From the NCBI GenBank assembly GCA_965602675.1, contig CBFCZO010000002.1:1-64000 (forward strand): 64,000 nucleotides of DNA, in the 5' to 3' direction. Every line of letters starts with the position of its first letter. The stretch's first letter is position 1. Below the pieces are notes generated by a model, which saw nothing but the letters and a program-made list of their open reading frames with translations, made no database searches and had not been told where the DNA came from. The DNA is from DATKUA01 sp965602675. GTDB lineage: Bacteria; Acidobacteriota; DATKUA01. A program made the position numbers and the translations under genes. Shown here piece after piece: positions 1 through 9,823 of the stretch.

Positions 1-1
1 G

Positions 2-2644
2 CAGAACGATCCAATTGAGGATGAGCCGGAGAAGGATGCTGAGAGCGTCGAGGAGAAAGCCCCGGAGGAAGCGGCTAAAAATGAGGCGGAGAGCGCCGAG
101 GAGGCACCTGCCGTAACACTGAACGGCGGAGTCCAGGACGAGGTGGTGGATCAGACCTTGGTGGATGCGGCCTTGAAATACCGCATCGATCCCGTGACCC
201 AGTACAACATGGTGGACCTGGCCGTTCGCAGTAACGCCGGCGATTCGGCGGTTATCATCTCCTTCGATCAGCCGATCGAAAGAAGGCTCTATCGGGTCGT
301 GCCCGTCGGCAAACCGCCCAGGTTCGTAATCGACTTCCACGGAGCATCCAACTCGCTGAGGCCCAAGAGCGATAACACCGGCTCGCAATTCTTCACCTCC
401 GTGCGCTCGGCCCAGTTTGCGGTGGATCCCTATCCGATCAGCCGCGTCGTGCTCGACATGGTCCCCGGCTCAAAGCCGGCGCTCGTGGAGAGGGGCAACG
501 ACCTCGTGCTGCTGTTCGGCGATGACGTCGAGGCTGAGGTCGAGCCGGAAGCTGTTGCGGCATCCTCGATAGAAGAGCCGGCCGGCGAGCTGGCTGAGAC
601 AGTTGCCGAATCGACTGTGGATACGGATGAAAACAAAGCTGATGAAATTATTGATACCGTCGAATCAGAGAATCACGCGGAGACGGAGAGCACGGAGAAC
701 AACGCCGAAGAGAATAAGCTGGAGGAATCGGAAATCAGCGTCGAACCCCTAGAACTCGAAACAGGAGAAAACGAGGAGCAGCCGTCGGAACAAGCGGAAG
801 AACAAAACGCTGAGCCCACTGCGGAAACTCAAACTGAAGCTGAAGCTGAAGCTGTAACCGAACCGCAGGAGAGCGCAACCGAGGAAACAGAAGCAAAACC
901 GACAGAGATTGCTGATGTTGTTGAACAATCCGAAACGATAGAAGAAGAGATTAAACAGGAGCAGATTGCGGATACAACGATTCCGAAGAGTGAAGAAACA
1001 GCTGAAGTAATTCCCGAGGCCGGCAAAGTTGCAGAGGACCTGCCGGGGAATAACGGTCACGAAACGAAAACTGAAGCTGAAAACGTTGCTGACGCGCAGA
1101 CTCCTGCAGCAGAAGAGATCAGTGAAGAGCCTTTCGAAACCGAAACTTATAAAGCCGCCGATTCCTACGCTGCCACAACGCTTGAAAGCTCGGAGAGCGA
1201 CGAGGAGCCGATAAGCGAAAACGTCAGCCTTTTCTCAAATCAGTATCCCGACAGCATTAAACCGAGCAGAAACATAAGCTCGACGCCAGTCAAGCCAAAG
1301 ACCTTCGCGTTCAAAGAGCCGAGCCAGCAGGAGATTTCCACCCCGCAGCAGCGCCCGACCGGCATCAGCGATTTCTTCCAGACCAAGGAAATCACGAGCG
1401 CGGAAAGACGCTACTACGGGAAAAAAGTGAGTCTCGAGTTCGAGACTATCAACCTCAGGGCGCTCGTCCTGCTGCTCGGGCAGATGACTGACAAGAACTT
1501 TGTCGTCGATCCCTCGGTTCAGCCGACGATAGTCACCATCAGCCTGCGCGACCTGCCATGGGACCAGGCGCTGGATATCATCCTCGATTACTACGGACTC
1601 GGCAGGATCGAGGAAGGCAATGTTATCAGGATCGCGAGCCGTACCAGGCTGGCCACCGAAGCCGAGGAGAGGCGCAAGCTGATCGAGCAGCGAGCATTGG
1701 CCGTGCCGTTGCGCCATATTGCCAAACCGATCAACTACGCTAAAGCTGATGCTCTCGCAAATCTGATCAGGCGCAACCTGAGCAGCAAGGGCGAGGTGGT
1801 CGTCGATCAAAGGACAAACACTATTGTTATTGCCGATATTCCTTCCAAGGTCGATGAACATCTGAGGCTGATTGAGGCGCTCGACATCCCGACAAAGCAA
1901 GTCATTGTCGAGGCAAGGATCGTCGAAACTACGAGGGACTTCATCAATGAATTCGGCCTGCAATACGGTTTCCGCGGCTCGGCCACATCCGAATACGGCA
2001 CCTCCACCGGGAGCGTCTTCCCCAACCAGATGACCATCGCGGGCGGGGACGCAAACGTTTCTGCGGCTGGTCTGGTTCCGTTTGCGGTCAACTTGCCGTC
2101 GAATACCGTTAACAGCTCCATATTGGGTTCGTTCGCAAATATCAGCGGTTCGTTCGTGCTTGACGTCATCCTCACCGCAGCGGAGAGCGAGAAGAAGGTG
2201 CGGGTGCTGAGCCGGCCGAGGATCAGTGCGCAGAACAACTCGCGTGCCGAAATTAAAAGCGGAGTCGAGGTTCCCTTCCAGGTCGTTCAGAACAACACCG
2301 TCGGTATCCGCTGGCGTGAAGCGACTCTGAAGCTCGAGGTTACACCCCATATCACGTCAGATTCCACAGTGATCCTCGACCTGGTCGTCGACAAGAGCTC
2401 GCTTGGTATCGCGACGGCGGCAGGTTTCACCATCCAGAAACGCGCCGCAACAAGCACCGTGTTGGTCAAGGACGGCGGAGTTGCGGTGATCGGAGGCGTC
2501 CTGGAGATTTCCAACAACCTGACATATGAGCGGACGCCGTTCCTCAGCAAGCTGCCGATCATCGGAAGGCTGTTTCGCAACAAGCTCGAAAGAGTCCAGA
2601 ACACCGAGCTGTTGATATTCATTTCACCGAAAATCATTAACTAG
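2..2644 (+). CDS. Type IV pilus-type secretin (PilQ-like), 5' end missing
   Basis: The frame is open to the left edge, so the true start lies outside the window; the first in-frame GTG at 143 is probably not the start. Counting from that GTG: an AMIN-like domain (about 10-125), a very acidic Glu/Ala/Thr-rich linker (about 130-410), an STN/N0-like domain (about 430-500), a secretin N1-like domain (about 515-590), then the secretin core with the VxVLSRPRI strand, VPF lip region and a C-terminal segment ending LLIFISPKII. This order is that of PilQ, the outer-membrane pore for type IV pili; AMIN domains bind peptidoglycan. The acidic linker between AMIN and STN is unusually long. No other pilus gene is visible, so a type II secretion role is possible, although AMIN favours PilQ. 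Lipoprotein genes follow after 11 bp. Confidence 0.9.
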   Translation, partial: QNDPIEDEPEKDAESVEEKAPEEAAKNEAESAEEAPAVTLNGGVQDEVVDQTLVDAALKYRIDPVTQYNMVDLAVRSNAGDSAVIISFDQPIERRLYRVVPVGKPPRFVIDFHGASNSLRPKSDNTGSQFFTSVRSAQFAVDPYPISRVVLDMVPGSKPALVERGNDLVLLFGDDVEAEVEPEAVAASSIEEPAGELAETVAESTVDTDENKADEIIDTVESENHAETESTENNAEENKLEESEISVEPLELETGENEEQPSEQAEEQNAEPTAETQTEAEAEAVTEPQESATEETEAKPTEIADVVEQSETIEEEIKQEQIADTTIPKSEETAEVIPEAGKVAEDLPGNNGHETKTEAENVADAQTPAAEEISEEPFETETYKAADSYAATTLESSESDEEPISENVSLFSNQYPDSIKPSRNISSTPVKPKTFAFKEPSQQEISTPQQRPTGISDFFQTKEITSAERRYYGKKVSLEFETINLRALVLLLGQMTDKNFVVDPSVQPTIVTISLRDLPWDQALDIILDYYGLGRIEEGNVIRIASRTRLATEAEERRKLIEQRALAVPLRHIAKPINYAKADALANLIRRNLSSKGEVVVDQRTNTIVIADIPSKVDEHLRLIEALDIPTKQVIVEARIVETTRDFINEFGLQYGFRGSATSEYGTSTGSVFPNQMTIAGGDANVSAAGLVPFAVNLPSNTVNSSILGSFANISGSFVLDVILTAAESEKKVRVLSRPRISAQNNSRAEIKSGVEVPFQVVQNNTVGIRWREATLKLEVTPHITSDSTVILDLVVDKSSLGIATAAGFTIQKRAATSTVLVKDGGVAVIGGVLEISNNLTYERTPFLSKLPIIGRLFRNKLERVQNTELLIFISPKIIN

Positions 2645-2655
2645 GGGCTATTACC

Positions 2656-3207
2656 ATGACGAGGAAGGTTTTACTGCTGACGATGATAGCAGCCACAACT
2701 CTCTTGGTGTCGTGCGGCGACGATGAGAGGGGGCAGGTAATCCTCACGGTGGCCTCGATCAATCCCGCCTCCGAACCGTTCGGGGATACACTCTCATCAA
2801 ACGGCACCATCCCTGGGGATTCCGTATATATCGAACTTCACAACGACCTCAAGAATCCCGGAGGACTAAGCAGCACGACCTGGGCCGACGTGCTCATCAA
2901 TTCTATCACTGTCAGCTTCAGCAGGATTGATGGCGGATCGGACGCGCCCATGACATTTCGCTCAGCGGTTTCGTACAAGGTTCCCGCCCAGGGTTTGTTG
3001 ACGATTGACGGATTCGCAATTGTACCGGCAACGATGAAAGGTCAGTTCCCAGTCAGCGACCTGATTTTCTACGGCTACGAGCGCAGCACCAACTACATCA
3101 GCATCAAGTGCGACGTAACCCTCGAATTCGAAGGTAAAACACTCGAAGGCGACCCGGTCTATGCCAAGGGTCAGATATCTATCGAGTTCACAAACTGGGC
3201 GGACTGA
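2656..3207 (+). CDS. Hypothetical lipoprotein
   Basis: A 183-residue protein with a lipoprotein signal peptide: basic start (MTRK), hydrophobic stretch, and lipobox LVSC at about residues 17-20, so it should be lipidated at Cys20. The rest is rich in beta-forming and polar residues and resembles no family I recognise. It starts 11 bp after the secretin stop and is followed by a second lipoprotein, suggesting one transcript and an envelope role. Whether it acts as a secretin pilotin or something unrelated cannot be told from sequence. Confidence 0.7.
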   Translation: MTRKVLLLTMIAATTLLVSCGDDERGQVILTVASINPASEPFGDTLSSNGTIPGDSVYIELHNDLKNPGGLSSTTWADVLINSITVSFSRIDGGSDAPMTFRSAVSYKVPAQGLLTIDGFAIVPATMKGQFPVSDLIFYGYERSTNYISIKCDVTLEFEGKTLEGDPVYAKGQISIEFTNWAD

Positions 3208-3285
3208 CGGAGCTAATTCAAAGAACAGAGGCAAACAGCCCATGAGTGCACGAGGAGCAGCGGCTCCTGATTGGGAGGAAATAAG

Positions 3286-4671
3286 ATGAGAGTCAGTGCG
3301 AGGAACAGCTTGCTTCTGATGCTGGCCATGCTGGTGGTCGCCGGGATCAGCGGATGCTCACCCGATGATCCGCCGACACCGACACAGCCGCGGGTCCAGC
3401 CACCACCCACTGGACCCAGGGCGGTCAGCATTACTGCGTATCCGGGACAAATCCCTGCCGACGGGATCAGCTCCACTCTCCTCATCGCCGACTGCACCGT
3501 GGGCGGGCAGCAGGCGCCCAATAACCTGCCGGTTCGCTTCTCCGCCGATGCAGGTGATTTCAGCCTCAACGGCATCGATCCGATTAACGATCAGGATGCC
3601 ACGAGGTCTTTCGAGGTTTATACCGCAGGCGGGCAGGCCTCGCTCTATTTACTGAGCGAAGAGAATCCGATCACCGCGACGATTCTGACGCGGTTCGGTA
3701 ACGAGGCCTCCGCCACCGTAAATGTAAAATTTGTAAGAAAAGACCAGGACGTCGGTGACGTCGTCCTGACGATTGATCCGGAGAGCGGCACGGCGCCGCT
3801 GACGATTTCAGCTGAAGCAACTGTGTTGTCGAGGAACGCCCAGGCGCTTTCGGACGTCAGGGTTGAGTTCAGTTGCTCGGATGAAAACGCCCGCATTGAC
3901 TCCAAGAAAGTTAAAACCGACGGTGACGGCAAGGCGAGCACCTTTATTCGCAACATCAGTCGTGATGCCACCATTCAGGCCAGGGCGGGCGCCCTCAAGT
4001 CAAAGGAGCTCGTGGAAATCACCAACGAAGAGGACAAGAATATCACTCTGGAGGCCATCGGAACGAACGGAGCAGCTATAAGCGAACCAGTGCTCATTAA
4101 TAACAATGCCTCGCTCCTATTAAGAGCCTCGGTGAAGTCGGAAACCTCCGGCGGCCAACCGGTCCCGAACATAATGGTTACTTTCACATCTACTGATTCC
4201 AACGCGTATTTCCAGCAAAGTCAGGTGAAGACCAACAGCAACGGCGAAGCCGAGACGTTCGTCCAGAACATATTGAGTGATTCGACGCTGACGGCCAGAA
4301 CTGCAAACACAAGAGACACTCTTGCAGTAAAAATAAATAAACCGCCGGTGGCGATTATTAATCTGGTTTCGGGTACAGCCGATACCGGTAAGGTAAATGT
4401 GTTCGTCCTTTCAGCGGCAAATAGTTATGATCCGGATCTGCCTTTCGGCGATACTTTGACTTTCGAATGGTCGCTTTCCTACAGCCCCGACACGGGAAAT
4501 CCTGCTATCGACGTGGCACAGGTTACGTCTACGGATAAAAAGACGGTGACTTTGACAGTGGGCGATGCAGCGGGCGATATGCCGCTCGCAGACGACGTGC
4601 TCACCATAGTTTTGACCGTTACTGATGACAACGGACTCAGCAGTACAGACGTTATGAACATAACGTTCTGA
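3286..4671 (+). CDS. Lipoprotein with repeated Ig-like (Big-type) domains
   Basis: I choose the ATG at 3286 because GGGAGGA lies 7 bases upstream; an in-frame TTG at 3271 would put the start inside that ribosome binding site. The protein (461 residues) has a signal peptide with lipobox ISGC followed by a Pro/Thr-rich tether. Then come two or three Ig-like repeats of bacterial type, recognisable from the recurring pattern of VxFSCSD/VTFTSTD, a KVKTDGDGKA or QVKTNSNGEA turn, and STFIRNI or ETFVQNI. A C-terminal PKD-like segment follows (AANSYDPDL...LTFEWSL...LTVTDDNG). Such proteins are surface-exposed adhesive or structural lipoproteins. It follows the secretin and another lipoprotein on the same strand. 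The exact partner is unknown. Confidence 0.8.
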   Translation: MRVSARNSLLLMLAMLVVAGISGCSPDDPPTPTQPRVQPPPTGPRAVSITAYPGQIPADGISSTLLIADCTVGGQQAPNNLPVRFSADAGDFSLNGIDPINDQDATRSFEVYTAGGQASLYLLSEENPITATILTRFGNEASATVNVKFVRKDQDVGDVVLTIDPESGTAPLTISAEATVLSRNAQALSDVRVEFSCSDENARIDSKKVKTDGDGKASTFIRNISRDATIQARAGALKSKELVEITNEEDKNITLEAIGTNGAAISEPVLINNNASLLLRASVKSETSGGQPVPNIMVTFTSTDSNAYFQQSQVKTNSNGEAETFVQNILSDSTLTARTANTRDTLAVKINKPPVAIINLVSGTADTGKVNVFVLSAANSYDPDLPFGDTLTFEWSLSYSPDTGNPAIDVAQVTSTDKKTVTLTVGDAAGDMPLADDVLTIVLTVTDDNGLSSTDVMNITF

Positions 4672-4697
4672 GATTTTTGATGGATTTATTGCTCGTG

Positions 4698-4721
4698 AAG
4701 GGAGGGGCTTTCCCCTCCCTT
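4698..4721 (+). terminator. Strong hairpin after the secretin/lipoprotein genes
   Basis: A perfect 10-bp stem (4698-4707 with 4712-4721) and a CTTT loop lie 26 bp after the lipoprotein stop. No T-run follows on this strand, so intrinsic termination is plausible but not certain. Confidence 0.45.
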
Positions 4722-4742
4722 ATCAACAAAAAAGAGCGATAT

Positions 4743-4771
4743 TTGACTGTGGAAATAGAAATAGATAAAAT
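4743..4771 (+). promoter_or_regulatory. Sigma-70-type promoter for the TPR gene
   Basis: TTGACT (4743-4748) and TAAAAT (4766-4771) are separated by 17 bases. The predicted start site is about 25 bp before the TPR gene, whose AAAGGAG ribosome binding site follows. It sits just downstream of the hairpin at 4698, so the TPR gene looks like its own transcription unit. Confidence 0.6.
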
Positions 4772-4801
4772 TTACAGCAAAGCTTAAAGGAGTGACGGGC
4801 G

Positions 4802-6757
4802 ATGGCTGAAGAGAACGGACAGGAAATCGAATTATCCCCACGCCTGGAAACACTCTCGGACGAGTATGCGCAGGACCCCACATCGCGCAAATTCCTCCCC
4901 CTTGCCGAGGAGTACCGAAAGAGCAGGATGTACGATGAGGCGATTTACATCTGCAAGGAAGGCCTGAAACACCATCCAGACTACCCGCCGGCGCTCATTA
5001 CTCTGGCGCGCTGTTACATCGAAATTAAAGAATACGACGAAGCGCGCAACACGCTTCAGGATTTACTGGATAAGAATCCTGATAATCCGACGGCGAACAA
5101 GCATCTTGGCGAGCTCTACATAAGACGAGGCGATTTCGGACACGCTCGCGAGCACCTCCTGAAAGTGAAGAAGCAACGCCCGGCCGACGCTGAAATCGAT
5201 TTGATGCTGAAGCAGATTGATGAGCCGGAGGGTGGGCCTGTAGAATCGGTGGATATTTCCGGCGAGGGCGAATTACACATAGAAAAAGATGAATTGTTAA
5301 ATCGCTCCACACCCGATTGGATCGAAGGCGAGGAAGACGAGGAAGACAAGCGAGGGTTTGATCCCGATTTCGAACAACCGGAGGAAGAGCCGGTTTTCAT
5401 CTCGGAGCCTGCTCCCAAACCGGTGGATTTGGCCGGCTCCCCCAAAGACGACTCGTTGGATCTCGATTTGACCGAAGGTGATGAGGATCTCGATCTGTCG
5501 CTTTCTCTCGAGGGCGAAGAGGAGCCGGAGAAGAGAGCCAGCCTGGAGGAGGAAGAGCCGGTCGAGACGCTGGGCATTGTCACCGAGGAAGAAACCCTTG
5601 CGCGGGATGCCGCACCGGCCGATGTTGATGAGCCCCTGACCATTGAAGCCGAGCCTGTGGAGACGGAAGCGCTGCTGGAAGAGCAGACGAAAGAGCGAGT
5701 TCTGGACATGCAGGCTGATGACATTGAGTCGCTGGAAATCGAAGAAATCGAAATACCAGAGCAGGCACCTACTGTAGCCACTGAGGAAGTTGAGCAGGAG
5801 GTGGTGGATGAGGGGCAAGAAGAGCTGACCGTTGCTGAAGAAACCGTAGCTGCTGCAGATATTCCGGAAGCCTTTGAGGAAGATGGGCTCGACCACGGAC
5901 CTTGTCTAGAGCTTGATGACACAGAAATCGGCGGCGATCTCGAAGAAATAGTTTTGGAAACGATGGAGGAAACAGAGGAAATATCGGAGCAGCCCGTAGT
6001 GATTAATGCCGCTCAAGAGCTTGAGATCACCACCGATGAACCGATCGTCGAAGCTGTTGAGGCATTTGAAGAAGTTGAAGAGGCGGAAGAAATTATTGTT
6101 ACCGAAGAGTTAAGCGAAGAGATTACGGTTGAATCCATTCAGATTGGCGACGAAGACAAGGCATCTGAAGTCGAGGTGGTCGAGCTTGATCAGCTCAGTG
6201 AAGAGAAACTGAGTCAATTTCCCGCCGAAGAGCTTCACTTGGATCGAAATAATATCTTGAAGGAGGGCGTTGCTCCCCAGGGAATCGAGGTTGGCACTCT
6301 CGAGGAAACCCTCAAGGAGGAAGCAAAGGAAGAATACGAAGCCGAAGCTGACCTCGAGTTCGAGCTAGGCGAAGACTTCGTGCTCGAGGGGGTTGAGGGT
6401 GCAGATGAGGTGCAGGATCTTTATGCTTCGGTTGAGGTCGAGCCTGAGGAGCCGGTAGTCGACATTGCGGAAGATGCGGTCGAGGATGAAGAGATAATAG
6501 CTCCCTCGACTCGAACCTCCGCAGAGATTTACGAGCAGCAGGGCCATTTCAGAGAAGCGTTGAATATCTACCGGAACCTTCTGGATTCCGATCCGGATAA
6601 TGAGATATTGGCAGCCAAGGTAACCGAAATACAGAACCTTTTGGCGCCGCCCAAAGCTCCAGAGGTTTCTAAAGAAGGCATCACCAAAATTGAGATTCTC
6701 AACGCCTGGTTGAGTAACGTGGAAGCTTTCCGCAGTAAAGTGGACCTGCATAGCTGA
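4802..6757 (+). CDS. TPR protein with long acidic central region
   Basis: A 651-residue protein starting at the ATG preceded by AAAGGAG. Residues 10-130 contain about three tetratricopeptide repeats (patterns such as AEEYRKSRMYDEAIYICKEG and LGELYIRRGDFGHAREHL). Residues about 150-560 are extremely rich in Glu, Val, Thr and Asp with little predicted fold. One or two further TPR-like helices close the protein (IYEQQGHFREALNIYRNLL, about 578-600). There is no signal peptide or transmembrane segment, so it is probably cytoplasmic. TPRs mediate protein contacts; the architecture recalls FimV-like and pilus-associated TPR proteins, but no LysM or membrane anchor is present. Its position next to the secretin suggests, but does not show, a link to the envelope machinery. 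Confidence 0.75.
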   Translation: MAEENGQEIELSPRLETLSDEYAQDPTSRKFLPLAEEYRKSRMYDEAIYICKEGLKHHPDYPPALITLARCYIEIKEYDEARNTLQDLLDKNPDNPTANKHLGELYIRRGDFGHAREHLLKVKKQRPADAEIDLMLKQIDEPEGGPVESVDISGEGELHIEKDELLNRSTPDWIEGEEDEEDKRGFDPDFEQPEEEPVFISEPAPKPVDLAGSPKDDSLDLDLTEGDEDLDLSLSLEGEEEPEKRASLEEEEPVETLGIVTEEETLARDAAPADVDEPLTIEAEPVETEALLEEQTKERVLDMQADDIESLEIEEIEIPEQAPTVATEEVEQEVVDEGQEELTVAEETVAAADIPEAFEEDGLDHGPCLELDDTEIGGDLEEIVLETMEETEEISEQPVVINAAQELEITTDEPIVEAVEAFEEVEEAEEIIVTEELSEEITVESIQIGDEDKASEVEVVELDQLSEEKLSQFPAEELHLDRNNILKEGVAPQGIEVGTLEETLKEEAKEEYEAEADLEFELGEDFVLEGVEGADEVQDLYASVEVEPEEPVVDIAEDAVEDEEIIAPSTRTSAEIYEQQGHFREALNIYRNLLDSDPDNEILAAKVTEIQNLLAPPKAPEVSKEGITKIEILNAWLSNVEAFRSKVDLHS

Positions 6758-6885
6758 ACCGGCGTCTTTTTTCCGCTGAGTCCCATTCAATCCTCATGGC
6801 AAAGCTGTGTACACCCTGGAGTTTTATTGATTTAATCTTTCCGCGGGTGATAACCTTGTTTGCATTTATTAGAAAGAGGCAAGCC

Positions 6886-8544
6886 ATGTCAGAAAAGAGA
6901 AACATCAGGGCGCCGCATGGCTCCGAAATAACCTGCAAGGGTTGGGGCCAGGAAGCGGCGATGAGAATGTTGATGAATAACCTCGACCGCGAAGTCGGTG
7001 AGAATCCTGACGAACTAATAGTATACGGAGGCAGCGGGAAAGCGGCCCGCAATTGGGAGTGCTACGACGCAATTATTAGATCCTTGAAAGACCTTGGTAA
7101 CGACGAAACTCTACTTGTGCAAAGCGGCAAGCCGGTGGGAATGTTCACCACCCATCCTGACGCTCCTCGCGTGCTGATAGCGAATTCATTGCTGGTCCCG
7201 GATTGGGCCAACTGGGAGCATTTCAGAGAGCTCGAGAAAGAGGGCTTGATGATGTACGGCCAGATGACGGCCGGAAGCTGGATTTATATCGGAACCCAGG
7301 GCATTCTCCAGGGAACTTACGAAACGCTCGCCGAGCTCGCGCGCCAGAGGTTCGACGGATCGCTGAGGGGTAAGCTGGTGGTCAGCGGCGGCCTCGGAGG
7401 CATGGGTGGAGCCCAGCCTCTCTCCATCACAATGAACCTCGGGACCGCTCTGATCGCAGAGGTTGACGAGCACCGCATTCAACGGAGGCTCGAGACAGGC
7501 TATCTCGACCATATGGAGCGCGACATCGACAAGGCTATCGAAAGCGCTCTCAAAGCCAGGTGTGCCGGAGAGGCCTTATCAATCGGATGGCTCGGCAACG
7601 CCGCCGACATGTTGAGGGAGCTTCTGGAAAGGGGAATAACGCCCGAGGTGCTGACCGATCAGACATCGACGCACGATGAGCTCAACGGCTACGTACCCAA
7701 CGGCATGTCCTACGACGAGGCTCTCAAGCTGCGGATAAGCGATCCCGATTCCTACATCGAAGAATCGATGCGCACGATCGCCGAACACGTGTCCTCGATG
7801 CTCGAGCTGCAACAGCTCGGTTCCGTCACCTTCGATTACGGCAACAACATCCGCGGACAAGCGAAAAAGGCTGGGGTCGAGAACGCATTCGATTTCCCCG
7901 GATTCGTCCCCGAGTATATCCGGCCGCTTTTCTGCGAAGGCAAGGGGCCGTTCCGCTGGGCGGCTCTGAGCGGTGATCCGAAAGACATTGCCGAGACCGA
8001 TAAGGCCGTGCTCGAGACTTTCCCGGAGGATGAGGCTCTCTGCCGCTGGATCAAGCTAGCCGCTGAAAAGGTCAAGTTCCAGGGCCTGCCGTGCAGGATC
8101 TGCTGGCTAGGCTACGGCGAGCGCGCGAAAATGGGGCTGATATTCAACGAACTGGTCGCCAGCGGTAAAGTGAGCGCACCGATAGTTATCGGTCGGGATC
8201 ATCTCGATTCCGGTTCGGTGGCGAGCCCCTACCGCGAGACGGAAGGTATGCGTGACGGCACGGACGCGGTTGCCGACTGGCCGATTCTTAACGCCCTGCT
8301 CAATGCGGTGGGTGGTGCCACCTGGGTCAGCGTCCATCACGGCGGCGGCGTGGGTATGGGCAAATCCATTCATGCAGGCATGGTGATCATTGCCGACGGA
8401 ACTCCCGAAGCGGCGAAAAGACTGGAGAGAGTCCTCACAACCGATCCCGGCACAGGAGTTATGAGGCACGTCGACGCCGGATATGAAAAGGCGATTCAGA
8501 CTGCCAGGGAGCGCGGCGTAAAGATACCTATGATGCCTGCATAA
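6886..8544 (+). CDS. hutU: Urocanate hydratase (urocanase)
   Basis: Converts urocanate to imidazolone propionate with tightly bound NAD+, the second step of histidine breakdown, in the cytoplasm. The ATG at 6886 gives 552 residues, the usual length; the longer frame from 6796 only adds 30 unrelated residues. An AAAGAGG-like site precedes it. Family hallmarks are the early YGGSGKAARN, LLVQSGKPVG and the Gly-rich GGLGGMGGAQP nucleotide-binding loop. The late HHGGGVGMG and CRICWLGYGERAKMG around the conserved active-site Cys are also present. No hutH, hutI or hutG is nearby, so the rest of the pathway must lie elsewhere or be absent. An ATPase gene follows after only 4 bp. Confidence 0.95.
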   Translation: MSEKRNIRAPHGSEITCKGWGQEAAMRMLMNNLDREVGENPDELIVYGGSGKAARNWECYDAIIRSLKDLGNDETLLVQSGKPVGMFTTHPDAPRVLIANSLLVPDWANWEHFRELEKEGLMMYGQMTAGSWIYIGTQGILQGTYETLAELARQRFDGSLRGKLVVSGGLGGMGGAQPLSITMNLGTALIAEVDEHRIQRRLETGYLDHMERDIDKAIESALKARCAGEALSIGWLGNAADMLRELLERGITPEVLTDQTSTHDELNGYVPNGMSYDEALKLRISDPDSYIEESMRTIAEHVSSMLELQQLGSVTFDYGNNIRGQAKKAGVENAFDFPGFVPEYIRPLFCEGKGPFRWAALSGDPKDIAETDKAVLETFPEDEALCRWIKLAAEKVKFQGLPCRICWLGYGERAKMGLIFNELVASGKVSAPIVIGRDHLDSGSVASPYRETEGMRDGTDAVADWPILNALLNAVGGATWVSVHHGGGVGMGKSIHAGMVIIADGTPEAAKRLERVLTTDPGTGVMRHVDAGYEKAIQTARERGVKIPMMPA

Positions 8545-8548
8545 GAGG

Positions 8549-9823
8549 ATGGCTATTTCGCACGAGAATTCGTCAAGCATCGTACCGAGGAGCGAATTCC
8601 TCAACGACATCGCGGGGCAAGTCTGTACGGAAGGGGGACTCGGGGTGCCTGTGCTTCTCTCGGGTGGGCCGGGGTGGGGGAAGACCCACTTCCTCAAATC
8701 CCTGAACCGCGAAGTTACGGGGCGAAAGCAATTCCTGACTCTCTTCTTCCCTTTCGATGAAATTTGCTTCTCACCTGATTTCTTCATCGAAAAGTGCAGG
8801 CAAATCATCTCCGATGCGGTTGACAGAGCTGGCGAGAGATTTTCCGGTTTTAGGAAAAAACACTCCGGCACCGCTGTCGATGATCTTTTCGGCATGATCG
8901 AGTCGGCGGGGAAAAAGTGCGGATTCCCACCGCTGATAACGGTGGACGAGGTGGCCGAAACAGCCGTCCTCAAGAGCTTTCCAGGGCAGGGTGATCCGCT
9001 CAGGCGTTTTTTAGAGCTGAGCCGCGCTTATAAGGTCGTGATGAGTTCGGCCTTCCCCTCACGCGTGATCGAGGCCGCCGGGCGGGCAGAAATCCTGCTT
9101 GAACACTACACTGTTCCCGCCATGGAGAGACTGGATGTCGAAGAGACAGCCGCCGGATTGAGTGTTTCGTTGAACGCGGGGCAATTTGATAATGTCAGTC
9201 GGATCTGTTGCGGTTCGCCGGCCTATCTCGGTGCGTTATTAAAGAAAATGAAAACGAGTGGAAGCAAGAATCCGGTGGATGCCGCACTTGAAGAGTTATC
9301 TCCCGGAGGCGGATTGGAACTGCTCTGCAGGTTTTCTTATGAGTACCTTGTTCAGCGTTCACGGGGGCAGGGGATAGTAAGGCAGCTTCTTGCCGTAATC
9401 GCATCAATGCAAATACGTTCCGGCCGCATAAACCTTACTTCTATCGCTGCAGAACTGGATCGCAGTCTCGGCGTGACCAAGGATTACATCAAATGGTTGC
9501 TGGCGGTCGATATCATCGAATCGCGAGAGAAAGAATACCGGATTAAGGATGATCTGTTGGCGGCATGGATCAGGCTCTTTAAAAGCGGATGCGAGCCGTC
9601 AGCTTCCGACATCGAAAGGGAGATTAAAAGTCTGGCGGCGCAGGTAATTAGCAGCCCGGCTCCCCCCGTGAAGGCGAAGGCCCGCTTGAGGGTGAAAAAG
9701 AAAACGGTTGCGGATAAGCCTGAGGTTCCCCGGGACAGCATCAGCCGCAAGATCGGTCACGACACCGTCACATATGTTGTGCACCGTCCTCAACGCGGAT
9801 CGGGTCTGGAGGAAATCGACTAG
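8549..9823 (+). CDS. AAA-type ATPase of the archaeal-ATPase/STAND-like kind
   Basis: A 424-residue P-loop protein. Walker A is GGPGWGKT (about residues 40-47) and Walker B is LITVDEVAE (about 131-139). Helical and winged-helix-like regions follow (about 270-360: a run ending in IKWLLAVDIIESREKEYRIKDDLL, typical of the small wHTH in archaeal-type ATPases). The C-terminus is basic, then ends in a short tail. The start is 4 bp after hutU, so the two are probably co-transcribed. The stop overlaps that of the opposite-strand USG-1-like gene by 4 bp (CTAG shared). Members of this family are often poorly characterised; no substrate or partner can be assigned. A recognised Arg finger was not identified. 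Confidence 0.7.
   Translation: MAISHENSSSIVPRSEFLNDIAGQVCTEGGLGVPVLLSGGPGWGKTHFLKSLNREVTGRKQFLTLFFPFDEICFSPDFFIEKCRQIISDAVDRAGERFSGFRKKHSGTAVDDLFGMIESAGKKCGFPPLITVDEVAETAVLKSFPGQGDPLRRFLELSRAYKVVMSSAFPSRVIEAAGRAEILLEHYTVPAMERLDVEETAAGLSVSLNAGQFDNVSRICCGSPAYLGALLKKMKTSGSKNPVDAALEELSPGGGLELLCRFSYEYLVQRSRGQGIVRQLLAVIASMQIRSGRINLTSIAAELDRSLGVTKDYIKWLLAVDIIESREKEYRIKDDLLAAWIRLFKSGCEPSASDIEREIKSLAAQVISSPAPPVKAKARLRVKKKTVADKPEVPRDSISRKIGHDTVTYVVHRPQRGSGLEEID

Noticed and set aside
1235..2350. 371-residue minus-strand frame inside the secretin gene
   Set aside because: Antisense shadow of a clear secretin coding sequence; no start signal or recognisable fold.
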